A stretch of 64,000 nt of DNA from Hyphomonadaceae bacterium (GCA_024743315.1 JANSWU010000001.1:62001-126000), one strand, 5' to 3'. Counted from the first letter of the stretch, positions 1 to 8,681 are shown. The notes: generated by a model from the sequence alone, not told the origin. Program-made: numbers and translations.

Positions 1-849
1 GGTCAGGAACTCGCCGTAAAACGTGTTCGCGCCGGTCGATGGATCGCGCGTAAAGGCGACGCCGGTGGCCGAGGTCTCGCCCATATTGCCGAACACCATG
101 GACTGAACGTTCACCGCCGTGCCCCATTCAGCCGGGATATCATTGAGCTTACGGTACAAGATGGCCCGATCATTCATCCAGGACCCGAACACCGCGCCAA
201 TGGCGCCCCAGAGTTGTTCGCGGGCATCATCCGGGAAGGGTTTGCCCAGTTTGTCCTGGACCGCCTCTTTGTACTGACCGACAATGGTCTTCCAGTCGTC
301 GGCTTCCATCTCGGTGTCGAGATCATAGCCCTGGCTGTCTTTGTAATCGTCGAGAATATATTCGAACGTGTCATGGCGCAGGCCGAGCACAACATTTGAA
401 TACATCTGAATGAAGCGGCGATAGCTATCATAGGCAAAGCGCTCACCGGCTTTAGCCGCAAGCCCTTGCACAGTAACTTCTGACAGGCCGAGATTGAGGA
501 CCGTGTCCATCATGCCCGGCATTGAAGCGCGGGCGCCGGAGCGCACCGAAACGAGCAGTGGATTGGCGGCATCGCCAAACGTCTTGCCGGTCTTTTGCTC
601 AAGCATTTTCAAAGCATCATCGACCTGCTCGGTCAGGCCCTCAGGATAGGCTTCATTGAGATCGTAATAGGCGGTGCAAACATCCGTGGTCAGCGTGAAG
701 CCGGGCGGCACGGGCAAGCCGAGGCTGGCCATCTCGGCCAGATTGGCGCCTTTGCCGCCAAGCAGGTTTTTCATTGCCGCACTGCCATCGGAGCTGCCGC
801 CGCCAAAGGAATACACCCATTTGGTGCCTACACTTGCGCCATCACCCAT
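1..849 (-). CDS. ppdK: Pyruvate, phosphate dikinase, N-terminal part (cut by window edge)
   Basis: The first 283 codons of a minus-strand gene whose 3' part lies outside the window. The product begins [18 protein letters not shown] and contains [28 protein letters not shown] and [14 protein letters not shown], which are the nucleotide-binding (PPDK_N, ATP-grasp-like) signatures of pyruvate phosphate dikinase. The enzyme interconverts pyruvate, ATP and phosphate with PEP, AMP and pyrophosphate in the cytosol. The ATG at 849 is preceded by a good ribosome binding site (GGAGGA, 5-6 bases upstream). The GKGANLAEM plus [10 protein letters not shown] combination favours PPDK over PEP synthase. The phosphohistidine and C-terminal PEP domains cannot be assessed. 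Confidence 0.95.
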   Translation of the reverse strand, partial: MGDGASVGTKWVYSFGGGSSDGSAAMKNLLGGKGANLAEMASLGLPVPPGFTLTTDVCTAYYDLNEAYPEGLTEQVDDALKMLEQKTGKTFGDAANPLLVSVRSGARASMPGMMDTVLNLGLSEVTVQGLAAKAGERFAYDSYRRFIQMYSNVVLGLRHDTFEYILDDYKDSQGYDLDTEMEADDWKTIVGQYKEAVQDKLGKPFPDDAREQLWGAIGAVFGSWMNDRAILYRKLNDIPAEWGTAVNVQSMVFGNMGETSATGVAFTRDPSTGANTFYGEFLT

Positions 850-1185
850 CTTGTCCTCCGTCGCGACCTGCTGACCTGATCAGCTCGCCTATCGCTTGAG
901 TCTGTCTTGCAAGCCAAGCGCCACGGCTCGCGCTCAGAATCAAGTCGGTTTTTGCCCTGATTGCGCTGTCACCAAACAATCTTGCGCCAAAACGGCGAAA
1001 TCCACAGACTATTGGCGAAATATTGTTGCTGCACCGCAACATAGCTGTTCGATCTTGAGACGAGTCATCTTACGTTCAGATCTCATCTCGCAAGAAAGTG
1101 AGACCAAGTGAGATGTACGTCACGGAAATTCCTCCTAGCGTGCGTCATGTAGATTACATGAGAAACGCAAATTAGGGTGGGGCCT
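850..1185. other. Intergenic region upstream of ppdK
   Basis: This 336-base stretch between the divergent ppdK and small-ORF starts holds no convincing conserved gene. It is AT-richer than the flanking genes and should contain the ppdK promoter and, near its right end, the inverted repeat listed separately. I see no tRNA, terminator or recognisable riboswitch in it. Confidence 0.5.
1146..1160. promoter_or_regulatory. 15-bp inverted repeat, candidate operator
   Basis: CATGTA, three spacer bases, then TACATG forms a perfect 6-bp-arm dyad 25 bases upstream of the small ORF at 1186. Size and position fit a dimeric repressor or activator site. No cognate regulator is identifiable nearby, so the role is inferred. 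Confidence 0.3.
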
Positions 1186-1293
1186 ATGACAAAACTCAGA
1201 CTTCGCGATATTATTTCCTTGAACACATTCGCCGTGCTCAGCGCCGTGGTGCTTTGCGTTATATTGGCGACAGACCCCTCTTTATTGGGATAG
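1186..1293 (+). CDS. Small predicted single-pass membrane protein (35 aa)
   Basis: A 35-codon reading frame with an ATG start and a ribosome-binding-like AGGGTGG about 8 bases upstream. The product opens with a basic stretch (MTKLRLRD), followed by a hydrophobic segment of about 16 residues (FAVLSAVVLCVILA region) and a short polar tail ending PSLLG. That is the typical shape of a bacterial small membrane protein. It is divergent from ppdK and converges on the GIY-YIG gene. No family is recognised. A chance ORF cannot be excluded at this length. Confidence 0.4.
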   Translation: MTKLRLRDIISLNTFAVLSAVVLCVILATDPSLLG

Positions 1294-1321
1294 GTCAGCC
1301 TTCGCGGGTGCAAGCAACAAC

Positions 1322-1615
1322 TCATTGATTGATCCGCGCGTACAGGTCATCCCAATTGGGATTGTCCGCTTCGATCAATCGGATCTTCCAGGCGCGTTTC
1401 CAGGCTTTGATTTGATATTCTCGCGCTTTCGCAGCCTCGCGACTTTCATGCGGTTCACACCAAACGAGCCGATCGATGTGGTATTTTCGGGTGAAGGCGC
1501 TGCCTCGTCCTTCTCGATGCTCGAAGGCGCGCCGGGCGAGGTCATCGGTGTGACCACAGTAAAGCGTGCCGTTTTTCTGACTTGCCAGTAGATAGACCCA
1601 GAAATGCTTGTCCAT
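1322..1615 (-). CDS. GIY-YIG domain endonuclease-like protein (UPF0213/YhbQ type)
   Basis: A 97-residue single-domain protein starting MDKHFWVYLLAS. It carries the GIY-YIG core with VYLLAS as the GIY strand, NGTLYCGHTDDLARR as the YIG strand plus helix with the conserved Arg, and a later HESREAAKAREYQIKAWKR helix ending RLIEADNPNW. This is the common compact GIY-YIG family of unknown physiological role. An in-frame ATG 36 bases upstream lies inside the adjacent palindromic element, so the start at 1615 is preferred. The gene sits downstream of glyS on the same strand. The motif Tyr in YIG is replaced by C-G (LYCG), within family variation. Whether it is catalytic is unknown. Confidence 0.85.
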   Translation of the reverse strand: MDKHFWVYLLASQKNGTLYCGHTDDLARRAFEHREGRGSAFTRKYHIDRLVWCEPHESREAAKAREYQIKAWKRAWKIRLIEADNPNWDDLYARINQ

Positions 1616-1626
1616 ATTTTCCCGTT

Positions 1627-1718
1627 GATACCTGCGCAGGCAGGTATCCATGGACAGAATTTGGCTTCAAGCACTCTGGGGTTGCAACCGTCCCTGGACC
1701 CCAGCCTGCGCTGGGGTC
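1627..1718. repeat. Two-hairpin REP-like palindromic element, copy 1
   Basis: Hairpin A has GATACCTGC (1627-1635) pairing with GCAGGTATC (1640-1648). Hairpin B has GACCCCAGC (1697-1705) pairing with GCTGGGGTC (1710-1718). Both arms are perfect 9-mers with 4-base loops. The element fills the gap between the glyS stop and the GIY-YIG start. The same two-hairpin arrangement, with shared flanks (ATCCATGG after hairpin A, TCCCTGGACC leading into hairpin B), recurs in inverted orientation at 25560-25650. Related elements with different stems lie at 15958 and 28037. Confidence 0.85.
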
Positions 1719-1730
1719 GGCGGAAACTTA

Positions 1731-3800
1731 TTACCCCTCAATTTTAGAAAAATCAGCGACCGTGCCGATCGCGGCGCGCATTTTGTTGAGCAGATTGAGG
1801 CGGTTCTCTCGAACTTGAGCATCATCCGCATTGACCATGACGCTGTCCGGGCCGTCAAAGAAGGCATCGACCGGGCCACGCAGACCCGCGAGCGCTGACA
1901 TGGCGGCAGCGAAGTCTTCTATTGCCAGGGCAGCTTGTGCGGCAGACGTGCTGTCGGAAATGGCTGTAAACAGCGCTTTTTCTGCTTTGGCCTCGAGCAG
2001 TGCCTCGTCGACCGCCCCCTCAAAAGCGCGTTTGTCTTTCTTCTCTTCGGCCCGAAGGATGTTCGCCGCGCGTTTATAGCCTGCCAGCAGGTTGGCTCCA
2101 TCCTCGCTATCGAGGAAGGCTGCCAGCGCTTCAACGCGTTTAACGATCAGGACCAGATCATCCTCGCCCAGCGCGAAAACGGCGTCGATCAGGTCATGCC
2201 GCTGGCCTTGGTCGCGGAGATATTGTTTGAGGCGATCGGCGAAGAAGTTGGCGAGATCGTCTCGTTTTGCATCCGACCACTCGAACGTCCGCGCCGCCGC
2301 GTCGAATATTGCGTTTAGTGGCAGGCGAGAGTCATTCTCCAAAACAATCCGAACCACACCGAGCGCCGCGCGGCGCAGCGCAAACGGGTCTTTTGATCCG
2401 GTCGGTTTTTCGTCAATCGCCCAAAAGCCAACCAGCGTGTCGAGCTTGTCAGCCAGCGCGACGGCGATCCCGACCGGTTCACGCGGCACCGCATCAGACG
2501 GCCCTTGCGGCTTGTAATGATCGCGAATGGCATCTGCGATGCGTGCGTCTTCGTCCGCTTCGAGCGCATAATAGCGGCCCATGACGCCCTGCAATTCCGG
2601 GAACTCATAGACCATTTCAGAGACCAGGTCGGCCTTGGCCAGGCGCGCGGCGCGCTCGGCGAGATCAGCATCGGCGCCAACCGCCGGGGCGAGTTCACGC
2701 GCCAGCGCCGCGACTCGCTCGACCTTGTCGGCAATCGTCCCGAGCTCTTTCTTGAAGTCGATGCGCGCGAGCTTTGGCGCCATCGCCTCCAGCCCCGTCT
2801 TTTTGTCATTCTCCCAAAAGAAGCGGCCATCTTCGAGCCGGGCCGACAGGACTTTGCGATTGCCCGCCGCGATCGCCGCGCCACCATCAGTCGCGTCAAC
2901 ATTGGCGACGACGACAAAGTTCGGGGCGAGCGCGCCGGTCTTGGGATCGCGCACGGCGAAATATTTCTGGTGCGTGCGCATCGAGAGCTGGATCACTTCT
3001 GGCGGCAGTTCCAGAAAAGCCGGGTCCATCTCGCCGAGAATCACAACCGGCCATTCGGCGAGGCCCACCACTTCTTCGAGCAGGCTCTTATCCTCGACCA
3101 ATTCCAGGCCGCTGGCGGCGCAGACGGCTTTCGCGTCGGCTTCAATTTTCGAGCGGCGGTCGTCACGGGTCAGGACAACATGGCCCGGCCCGCCCAATTG
3201 TTTGGTATAATCCTCAAGCCCCGTCACTTTGAACGGTCCGCGTCCATGCACGCGGTGGCCTTCGGTCTCGTTGCCGCTGGCGAGACCATCAATCTCGAAC
3301 GGCACGACCGCGCCATCGAACACGCAGATAATCCGCTGCAGCGGGCGCACCCAGCGCAGCTCACCGCGTCCGGTGCGCATGGATTTCGGCCAATGGAAAT
3401 TGCGGACAATGTTTGGGATCAGCTCGGCAATGATGTCAGAGGCCTCGCGCCCCGGGATCGTGCGCGTGGCGACATAGAAGTCGCCTTTTTTGGGATCAGA
3501 TCGGACGTCCGCTTGGTCAATCGAGGAGAGGCCCGCGCCGCGCAAAAAGCCCTGCACCGCCTGGTCGGGCGCGCCGACTTTCGGCCCCTTGCGTTCTTCG
3601 ACGACATCGTCGGAGCGCGCGGGGACGTCCTGACAGGCCACGACCAGCCGACGCGGGCCGGACATGGACACGGTATCGCCCACGCTCAGACCGGCCTCTT
3701 GCAGGCCTTTGACCACCGCATCGGCAAGGTCTTTTTCCGCTTTCGCTTGCATGCGAGCCGGAATCTCCTCGGAGAAAAGTTCAAGCAGCAGGTCGGGCAT
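1731..3800 (-). CDS. glyS: Glycyl-tRNA synthetase beta subunit
   Basis: A 689-residue protein starting MPDLLLELFSEEIPARMQ, the hallmark N-terminus of GlyS, and of normal family length. The beta subunit pairs with GlyQ in the alpha2beta2 class II synthetase and carries the tRNA-binding and C-terminal anticodon-recognition (DALR-like) regions. LSMRTHQKYFAVRD and the DKLDTLVGFWAI/DPFALRRAALGVVRI segments are typical. It lies downstream of the caspase-cyclophilin gene on the same strand (78-base gap) and four genes away from glyQ. The stop is immediately followed by a palindromic repeat that may act as its 3' end. Confidence 0.98.
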   Translation of the reverse strand: MPDLLLELFSEEIPARMQAKAEKDLADAVVKGLQEAGLSVGDTVSMSGPRRLVVACQDVPARSDDVVEERKGPKVGAPDQAVQGFLRGAGLSSIDQADVRSDPKKGDFYVATRTIPGREASDIIAELIPNIVRNFHWPKSMRTGRGELRWVRPLQRIICVFDGAVVPFEIDGLASGNETEGHRVHGRGPFKVTGLEDYTKQLGGPGHVVLTRDDRRSKIEADAKAVCAASGLELVEDKSLLEEVVGLAEWPVVILGEMDPAFLELPPEVIQLSMRTHQKYFAVRDPKTGALAPNFVVVANVDATDGGAAIAAGNRKVLSARLEDGRFFWENDKKTGLEAMAPKLARIDFKKELGTIADKVERVAALARELAPAVGADADLAERAARLAKADLVSEMVYEFPELQGVMGRYYALEADEDARIADAIRDHYKPQGPSDAVPREPVGIAVALADKLDTLVGFWAIDEKPTGSKDPFALRRAALGVVRIVLENDSRLPLNAIFDAAARTFEWSDAKRDDLANFFADRLKQYLRDQGQRHDLIDAVFALGEDDLVLIVKRVEALAAFLDSEDGANLLAGYKRAANILRAEEKKDKRAFEGAVDEALLEAKAEKALFTAISDSTSAAQAALAIEDFAAAMSALAGLRGPVDAFFDGPDSVMVNADDAQVRENRLNLLNKMRAAIGTVADFSKIEG

Positions 3801-3878
3801 CAGGGCGCATCTCGTCTCGGTCTAAATCAGTGACGCGGCATAACCTGATGTCCCGGAAATGCAAATGCTCGAATGCCG

Positions 3879-5657
3879 CTAATAGGCAACGCGGCTGGGA
3901 ACCGGGCGACGTTCACAAATCCGCACGCCGCTCGAGTGACGAACAAAATTCTGATAATCCGGCCCCGTCGCACGCTGCACGTAGGCGATCGGACGGTCCG
4001 GGTCTTCCATATCGGCGGCAATCCGCGCGGTCACGATCCGATCCGGATTTTCCGGCGGATGACCGATTTCCAGCGTCTCAATGACATCCATGCCATCAAG
4101 GATGCGTCCCCAGCCCGTGTTTACGCGGCTCAGATTGTCGAAATCTGTCAGGTCCTGATGCTCGGCCCATCGAATATTGATGAAGAATTGTGTCTCGGCC
4201 GTGTCTAGGTCGGTCATCCGCGCCGAAAACACCGTGCCCGGGCAATTCATCGGCCAGAACGTGATTTTCTGATCGACGGGCCAAAAAGCCTCGAGGTCTG
4301 GATCTTTGTCGGTGATGACCCATCGGATCGGCATGCCGGACAGATAGCCCTCTTGCAGGCCTTCGCCGAACGGGCGCTCATTCTCGATCATTTGCTGAGC
4401 GTCTTGGTCGAATGGTTTAGTCTGATAGAACTCGGCTGGGAGTTTTGGATAGTCGACGCTGTGCGCGGTCCTCACATCACCGCTCTGCACCACAAAGGCC
4501 TGCACCACGCGATGAAAATCGACATTGTCCAAATGCCCGGCGCGAACGATCTGCTTCATTTGCGCGACATGTTTCGGGGCGAGGTCCGGAAACATCTCGA
4601 TCAGGACACGGCCATTACTGGTCGTGAACAGAAGCAGGTTTTCCGGATCGACGCCGCGCCAGTTCAGATTATCTTCTTGAGCCGCGATGATTTCGGACGG
4701 CAAATTGCGCGCGCCGGCAGCACAAGGCGGATTGGCCAGATTGCGCCGCGCAACCTCCGCAAACTTGCCATCGGGATAGGTGTCGAGATGGCGCTGATAC
4801 TTGGTGCACGGATCGATCGCGGTGTAGGAGCCGCTGGAGAGGTAGATCCAATCCTGGGTCTCCTGGTCAAGGTCCGGGGCGTCTGTTTTGCAAGCGCCCG
4901 CAAAACAGAAATCGAGCGAAATATCAGAATAGATGGCCGGGCGTTGCTGGTGTCCAACGCCGGTCGCCAAAGCGGCAACTTCATTGCGCGCTTCGTCGAC
5001 ACTTCGCATCAAAGGTCGTCCGGGGTCCCTGAGTTTCGGCAACAGGCTGCGGGTGAAAACCGAATAAGGAGACGGGTCATCCGGGCTGAGCCGGTCCAGC
5101 GCCTTCTGACGCGCGCCTGCCGCGTAAACAACCAAAGTACCCTGAACCATTTCTTGGCGTACGAGGCCGCGGGTCATGGTCCGCGTGCCAAGATCAAAAG
5201 GATTGTCGCGACAGGCATCAATGATGGTGAATAGAATGCCTGGCTTACGGCCTTTAAGGTCATCGAGCACGGTCTCACTCAAAGACACTGTGGCCCGTTT
5301 CAGCATGCGTTCGCTGGTCTGTTGGGGCGCATCTTTCAAGGCGAGAAAATTATCACCGCCATCCGACCAGCCATGCCCGGAAAAAATGAACGCAACCTCG
5401 TCGCCAGGCTCAATTGAAGCGGCAAAAATGTCGAACGCGTCCAAGAATTCTTCCAGGGTTGGGTCGAGCAGACGCGTCACCTGAAAGCCGAGATCAGTCT
5501 CGAAGACTTCAGAATAACCTGTGGCATCCCCGATCGTTTTCTGCAGATCCGTCAGCTCTTCATAATCGCCGACACCAACGATGAAGGCCCGTTTTTCAGC
5601 GCTCGCGACCTGTCCGAGCCCGAACAGAATGATCAGAAAAATAAGCCAAAAACGCAT
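3879..5657 (-). CDS. Secreted caspase-family (C14) protease fused to a cyclophilin-type peptidyl-prolyl isomerase
   Basis: A 592-residue protein with a cleavable signal peptide (residues 1-20, ending QVASA), so probably periplasmic. Residues about 22-250 form a caspase-like p20 domain: AFIVGVGDY strand, catalytic His95 in FIFSGHGWSDGGDN and catalytic Cys149 in IDACRDNPF. Residues about 335-560 form a cyclophilin domain: LFTTSNGRVLIEMFPDLAP, then FHRVVQAFVVQSGDV with the active-site Arg383 and Gln391, and QFFINIRWAEHQDL. The middle (250-330) has four cysteines and a short link (PCTKYQRHLDTYPDGKFA) resembling a helical repeat. Both enzymatic signatures look intact. The gene is embedded between the CDGSH gene and glyS. 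A caspase-less paralogue of the second half is encoded at 40706-41593. Substrate and role are unknown. Confidence 0.88.
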   Translation of the reverse strand: MRFWLIFLIILFGLGQVASAEKRAFIVGVGDYEELTDLQKTIGDATGYSEVFETDLGFQVTRLLDPTLEEFLDAFDIFAASIEPGDEVAFIFSGHGWSDGGDNFLALKDAPQQTSERMLKRATVSLSETVLDDLKGRKPGILFTIIDACRDNPFDLGTRTMTRGLVRQEMVQGTLVVYAAGARQKALDRLSPDDPSPYSVFTRSLLPKLRDPGRPLMRSVDEARNEVAALATGVGHQQRPAIYSDISLDFCFAGACKTDAPDLDQETQDWIYLSSGSYTAIDPCTKYQRHLDTYPDGKFAEVARRNLANPPCAAGARNLPSEIIAAQEDNLNWRGVDPENLLLFTTSNGRVLIEMFPDLAPKHVAQMKQIVRAGHLDNVDFHRVVQAFVVQSGDVRTAHSVDYPKLPAEFYQTKPFDQDAQQMIENERPFGEGLQEGYLSGMPIRWVITDKDPDLEAFWPVDQKITFWPMNCPGTVFSARMTDLDTAETQFFINIRWAEHQDLTDFDNLSRVNTGWGRILDGMDVIETLEIGHPPENPDRIVTARIAADMEDPDRPIAYVQRATGPDYQNFVRHSSGVRICERRPVPSRVAY

Positions 5658-5728
5658 GGTCGTCCCTTACACCATCGAGGCCGAACCCTGATGATGGCAG
5701 GTCAGAGAAAAATGACAATAAGCCGGGC

Positions 5729-5968
5729 CTAAAGATTATTATGTGCGCCGTCGCAGAACGGCCCTTTGCCCGTCCGCTTACAGGCACAGAGGAAGACTTT
5801 GCCAGTCTTTGGGGCTTCCCAGCCTTGCGGGATGAAGTCCGTATCCTTGTGAGAGCCATCACAAAACGGTTGGCCTTTTGAGCGCCCGCACGTGCACCAC
5901 CAGTACATTTTGCCTTCTTCAACGTCGACGGCGACCGGTTCCGTGCCGCCAATTTCCGGGTCTGCCAT
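5729..5968 (-). CDS. CDGSH iron-sulfur domain protein, two CDGSH motifs
   Basis: A 79-residue protein with two zf-CDGSH motifs in tandem: CTCGRSKGQPFCDGSH and CACKRTGKGPFCDGAH. Each supplies the three Cys plus one His that ligate a 2Fe-2S cluster in mitoNEET-type proteins. It should therefore bind two 2Fe-2S clusters in the cytosol, with a redox or Fe-S storage role. The start codon directly abuts the cupin stop (no gap), which indicates co-transcription and probable translational coupling in the glyQ operon. Confidence 0.93.
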   Translation of the reverse strand: MADPEIGGTEPVAVDVEEGKMYWWCTCGRSKGQPFCDGSHKDTDFIPQGWEAPKTGKVFLCACKRTGKGPFCDGAHNNL

Positions 5969-6331
5969 TTAGAGGGCCTCCATGTCTGTCACAGTTCGTT
6001 CCGTCGCCGCACCATCGCCCGTATTGACCACGCTTGAGGGTTCGATCAGCATGATTTCGCACTCTTCATCCGCGCCGGGTCGATGCTCGGTGCCGCGCGG
6101 GACAATGATAAACTCGCCGGCGCGCACGATCTCTGTGCGATCCCGAAAAGCCATGCGCATCTCGCCCTTGATGACCACGAACATTTCGTCCTCATCGGCA
6201 TGCTGATGCCAATCGAAATCGCCTTTGATCTTGACCAGACGGACGTCTGTCTCATTCACCCGGCCCGCCAGTTTCGGTTGCCAGTGCTCCGAGAATTGCG
6301 AGAATTTTTCCGCAAGGTTCACTTTACTCAT
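5969..6331 (-). CDS. Single-domain cupin
   Basis: A 120-residue cupin. Motif 1 is G-DFDW-HQH-ADED-E-MFVVIK-G, with both His and the Glu of the metal site. Motif 2 is G-EFIIV-P-R-G-TE-H with the last His ligand. A small metal-binding beta barrel is therefore expected; the substrate cannot be told. The ATG overlaps the stop of the upstream lipoprotein gene (ATGA), and its own stop abuts the CDGSH gene. The family is widespread in alphaproteobacteria as uncharacterised mannose-6-phosphate-isomerase-like cupins. Confidence 0.9.
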   Translation of the reverse strand: MSKVNLAEKFSQFSEHWQPKLAGRVNETDVRLVKIKGDFDWHQHADEDEMFVVIKGEMRMAFRDRTEIVRAGEFIIVPRGTEHRPGADEECEIMLIEPSSVVNTGDGAATERTVTDMEAL

Positions 6332-6765
6332 GGCAGCGGCTCCTCATGAAACTGTGCGCGGATGTTCGGAATCTCGGCATTGGTCATGTCGAACATGACG
6401 CGTCGGGTGTAACCGCCGCGATAGCGCTCGCCATCTTTGAAGCGCCAATCTGCAATATCGGCGGTGAGAAACGGGACCTCTTTGCCGCCAGATGTTTCTC
6501 CTATGAAGCCTGCGAATTCCTGACGAATGTTCGATAGCTCTTCATAATCCCGGCCGTAGGCGCTTGACGGCATAATCACCGTCACCCGGAAATCGGAATA
6601 GGCCGCATTGCCACTGCGCCGAGCTTCAAAAAAGACAGGCAACGTGCTGCGCGCCTCGGCAACCGCATTTTGCATGTCACGGTCTTTGTACATGGCTGGC
6701 GAGCCAGGCGTCGGGCTGCAGGCGGCGAGCCCCAGGATCAGAAGGGCAGCCAACCAGCGGATCAT
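6328..6765 (-). CDS. DUF2314-like lipoprotein
   Basis: A 145-residue protein beginning [18 protein letters not shown], a clear lipoprotein signal with LAAC lipobox. The mature part begins with [22 protein letters not shown] and ends with [20 protein letters not shown], matching the DUF2314 pattern (leading helix, ISDW-like tryptophan motif, GGYT/GGFT strand). It is probably anchored to the inner leaflet of the outer membrane. The start at 6765 is chosen because it overlaps the glyQ stop as ATGA; an in-frame upstream ATG would extend into glyQ and spoil the signal peptide. Function is unknown. Confidence 0.8.
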   Translation of the reverse strand: MIRWLAALLILGLAACSPTPGSPAMYKDRDMQNAVAEARSTLPVFFEARRSGNAAYSDFRVTVIMPSSAYGRDYEELSNIRQEFAGFIGETSGGKEVPFLTADIADWRFKDGERYRGGYTRRVMFDMTNAEIPNIRAQFHEEPLP

Positions 6766-7664
6766 GCCTCTGCCCGCTCCGCTTCTTGCTGCGCCCACTG
6801 TTCCGCCGCGCCGCGCGCAAGATCTCGAACGCGGCCAATGAAAGCCTGGCGCTCGGTCGGTGAAATCGCCCCGCGCGCATCAATCAGATTGAACACGTGA
6901 CTGGCTTTCAGCGCAAAATCATAAGCTGGCAGCGGCTTTCCAGCCGCCCGCAAGGCATTGGACTGATTTTCGCAATCGCTGAACCAACGCTGCAGCATGT
7001 CAACGTCTGAATACTCGAAATTGAAAGCCGATTGCTGGCGCTCATTCTCGATGAACACATCGCCATACGAGAGCGGTGTATCGCTGTCTGGCGCGTTGAA
7101 CGGCAGATCGTAGACATTGTCGACGCCGAACACGTACATGGCGAGGCGCTCGAGCCCGTAAGTCAGCTCACCCGAAACCGGGAACACGTCGAGGCCGCCG
7201 ACTTGCTGGAAATAGGTATACTGGCTGACCTCCATGCCGTCGCACCAGACTTCCCAGCCAAGCCCCCAGGCGCCGACCGTGGGGTTTTCCCAATCATCCT
7301 CGACAAACCGGATATCATGCACCGTTGGATCAATCCCGATCTCGTAGAGCGAGTTCAGATACAGATCCTGCAGGTTCTTCGGGTTCGGCTTCAGGATGAC
7401 TTGATATTGGTAATAATGGCCAAGCCGCATCGGGTTTTCGCCATAGCGCGCATCGGCCGGGCGCCGCGACGGCTGGACATAAGCCGCGCGCCAGTCTTTC
7501 GGCCCGAGCGCCCGCAAAACCGTGGCCGGATGCAACGTGCCTGCGCCGACTTCCATGTCATAAGGCTGCAGGATCGCGCAGCCTTGCTCGGCCCAATAAT
7601 TCTGCAGGCGCAGGATCAGATCCTGAAAGGATTTCGGCTTAGCTTTGGCTTGCGGTGCGGTCAT
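6762..7664 (-). CDS. glyQ: Glycyl-tRNA synthetase alpha subunit
   Basis: A 300-residue protein starting [20 protein letters not shown], then [53 protein letters not shown] and [16 protein letters not shown], all diagnostic of the GlyQ catalytic subunit, at the normal length of about 300. It binds glycine and ATP and activates glycine. The start at 7664 gives the canonical N-terminus; a longer in-frame extension upstream is not conserved-looking. It is first of a tight run (glyQ, DUF2314, cupin, CDGSH) with start/stop overlaps, and its beta subunit gene is four genes downstream rather than adjacent. Confidence 0.98.
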   Translation of the reverse strand: MTAPQAKAKPKSFQDLILRLQNYWAEQGCAILQPYDMEVGAGTLHPATVLRALGPKDWRAAYVQPSRRPADARYGENPMRLGHYYQYQVILKPNPKNLQDLYLNSLYEIGIDPTVHDIRFVEDDWENPTVGAWGLGWEVWCDGMEVSQYTYFQQVGGLDVFPVSGELTYGLERLAMYVFGVDNVYDLPFNAPDSDTPLSYGDVFIENERQQSAFNFEYSDVDMLQRWFSDCENQSNALRAAGKPLPAYDFALKASHVFNLIDARGAISPTERQAFIGRVRDLARGAAEQWAQQEAERAEA

Positions 7665-7737
7665 GTCTTGGTTCACGCTGGAAAATAATCTGCTCCGCCT
7701 ACTCCGGTCCGGCGTGAGGAGCAAGCGGTGCACAACC

Positions 7738-8475
7738 TTAATTCCAGGATAGGCCTGCTCCATCTTGCTGCATGGCGCGGGCCCATTCAGTCCGCTCGCC
7801 GCCCTTTCTCTCGTAAAGATAGCGTGGTTCAAGCAAACGCATGGGTCCGGATCGCAAGCCTTTGCGGGCGCGAACCAGCACCCGTTTGGCATCTTCTCCC
7901 GGATAAGAATGCACAGGCATCACCGCAATCTCTCCGCTCTGACGCTCGATCACAACAAGGATCTTCGCCAGGTCCGCAGCGCGATGCACCAGCACAAAAG
8001 TGCCCTTGGGCCGCAATGCGAACAGCATCGCATTCAGCCAGTCCTTGAGTGTAATGCTCTCAAGATAAGCGTCTGATTTGCCGTCTCCTGGTGCCTGTAT
8101 CGCGCCCGCTTCGAAAAAGGGCGGATTGCTAAAGACAAGGTCAAACCGGTTCTGCCAGTCGGGGTCCAATGCGCCGGCATCGCCCTCGACAATGCAGGCT
8201 CGGTCCACAAAGCCGTTCTCGTCCAGCCCTCGCCGCGCCAATGCGATCGCAGCCGGGTCTTTTTCCAAACCCGTGAAATGAGCGGCTTTGAGCCGGTGCA
8301 TGGCGGGTAGAAATGCCCCCCCAGCGCCGGTTCCGAGCTCCAAGACCTGCCCGTCGGTTTCGGCGGGTAGCGCCGTCGCCAAGAGCAGACTGTCGGTGCC
8401 AGCGCGAAACCCCTTTTTTGGCTGGAAGACTTTAACCGCGCCGCCGAAAAACGCGTCGCAGGTGATCTCGGTCAC
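7738..8475 (-). CDS. TrmN6/YfiC-type tRNA methyltransferase
   Basis: A 245-residue class I SAM-dependent methyltransferase. The N-terminus has [17 protein letters not shown], the SAM loop is LELGTGAGG (46-53), and the catalytic NPPF motif at 117-120 indicates methylation of an exocyclic amine. This matches the tRNA1(Val) adenine-37 N6-methyltransferase family (COG4123). The start is GTG at 8475, overlapping the stop of the DUF2007 gene (GTGA), so the two are translationally coupled. glyQ follows 73 bases downstream on the same strand. Confidence 0.87.
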   Translation of the reverse strand: MTEITCDAFFGGAVKVFQPKKGFRAGTDSLLLATALPAETDGQVLELGTGAGGAFLPAMHRLKAAHFTGLEKDPAAIALARRGLDENGFVDRACIVEGDAGALDPDWQNRFDLVFSNPPFFEAGAIQAPGDGKSDAYLESITLKDWLNAMLFALRPKGTFVLVHRAADLAKILVVIERQSGEIAVMPVHSYPGEDAKRVLVRARKGLRSGPMRLLEPRYLYERKGGERTEWARAMQQDGAGLSWN

Positions 8476-8681
8476 GCATCCTTCTCCACATCTCGCAGGA
8501 TAAATCTTGCCCGCTCGGCCAGGTCTTCTCGAACCGTGATCCGGATCGGCACCATTGGCCCGCGACCATCAATCATAGCTGTATGCTCATCGAGAACGAA
8601 TGGTTCGATCCCTTCTTCCGTCAACAGGTGGCGGATATAGGACAGTTTCACCAAGTCATTGGTTCGAAACACTTCTTCCAC
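8472..8681 (-). CDS. DUF2007 small protein
   Basis: A 69-residue protein (VEEVFRTNDLVKLSYIRHLL...VLDEHTAMIDGRGPMVPIRITV) of the DUF2007 'putative signal transducing protein' family, which is short and starts with an RTND motif. The GTG at 8681 with GGAGA seven bases upstream is preferred over an ATG 102 bases upstream, whose extra sequence (MFLFHFFRFSH...) looks non-coding. It is divergent from the prenyl synthase at 8788 and coupled to the methyltransferase downstream. No catalytic motif is visible. Confidence 0.8.
   Translation of the reverse strand: MEEVFRTNDLVKLSYIRHLLTEEGIEPFVLDEHTAMIDGRGPMVPIRITVREDLAERARFILRDVEKDA

Noticed and set aside
2505-3833. Long open reading frame antisense to glyS (442 codons)
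   Set aside because: It lies wholly across glyS in the opposite strand, has no start context or family motifs, and the glyS frame is unmistakable; an artefact of GC-rich codon usage.
8601-8625. tRNA-like GGTTCGATCCC string
   Set aside because: It lies within the DUF2007 coding sequence and no cloverleaf can be drawn around it.
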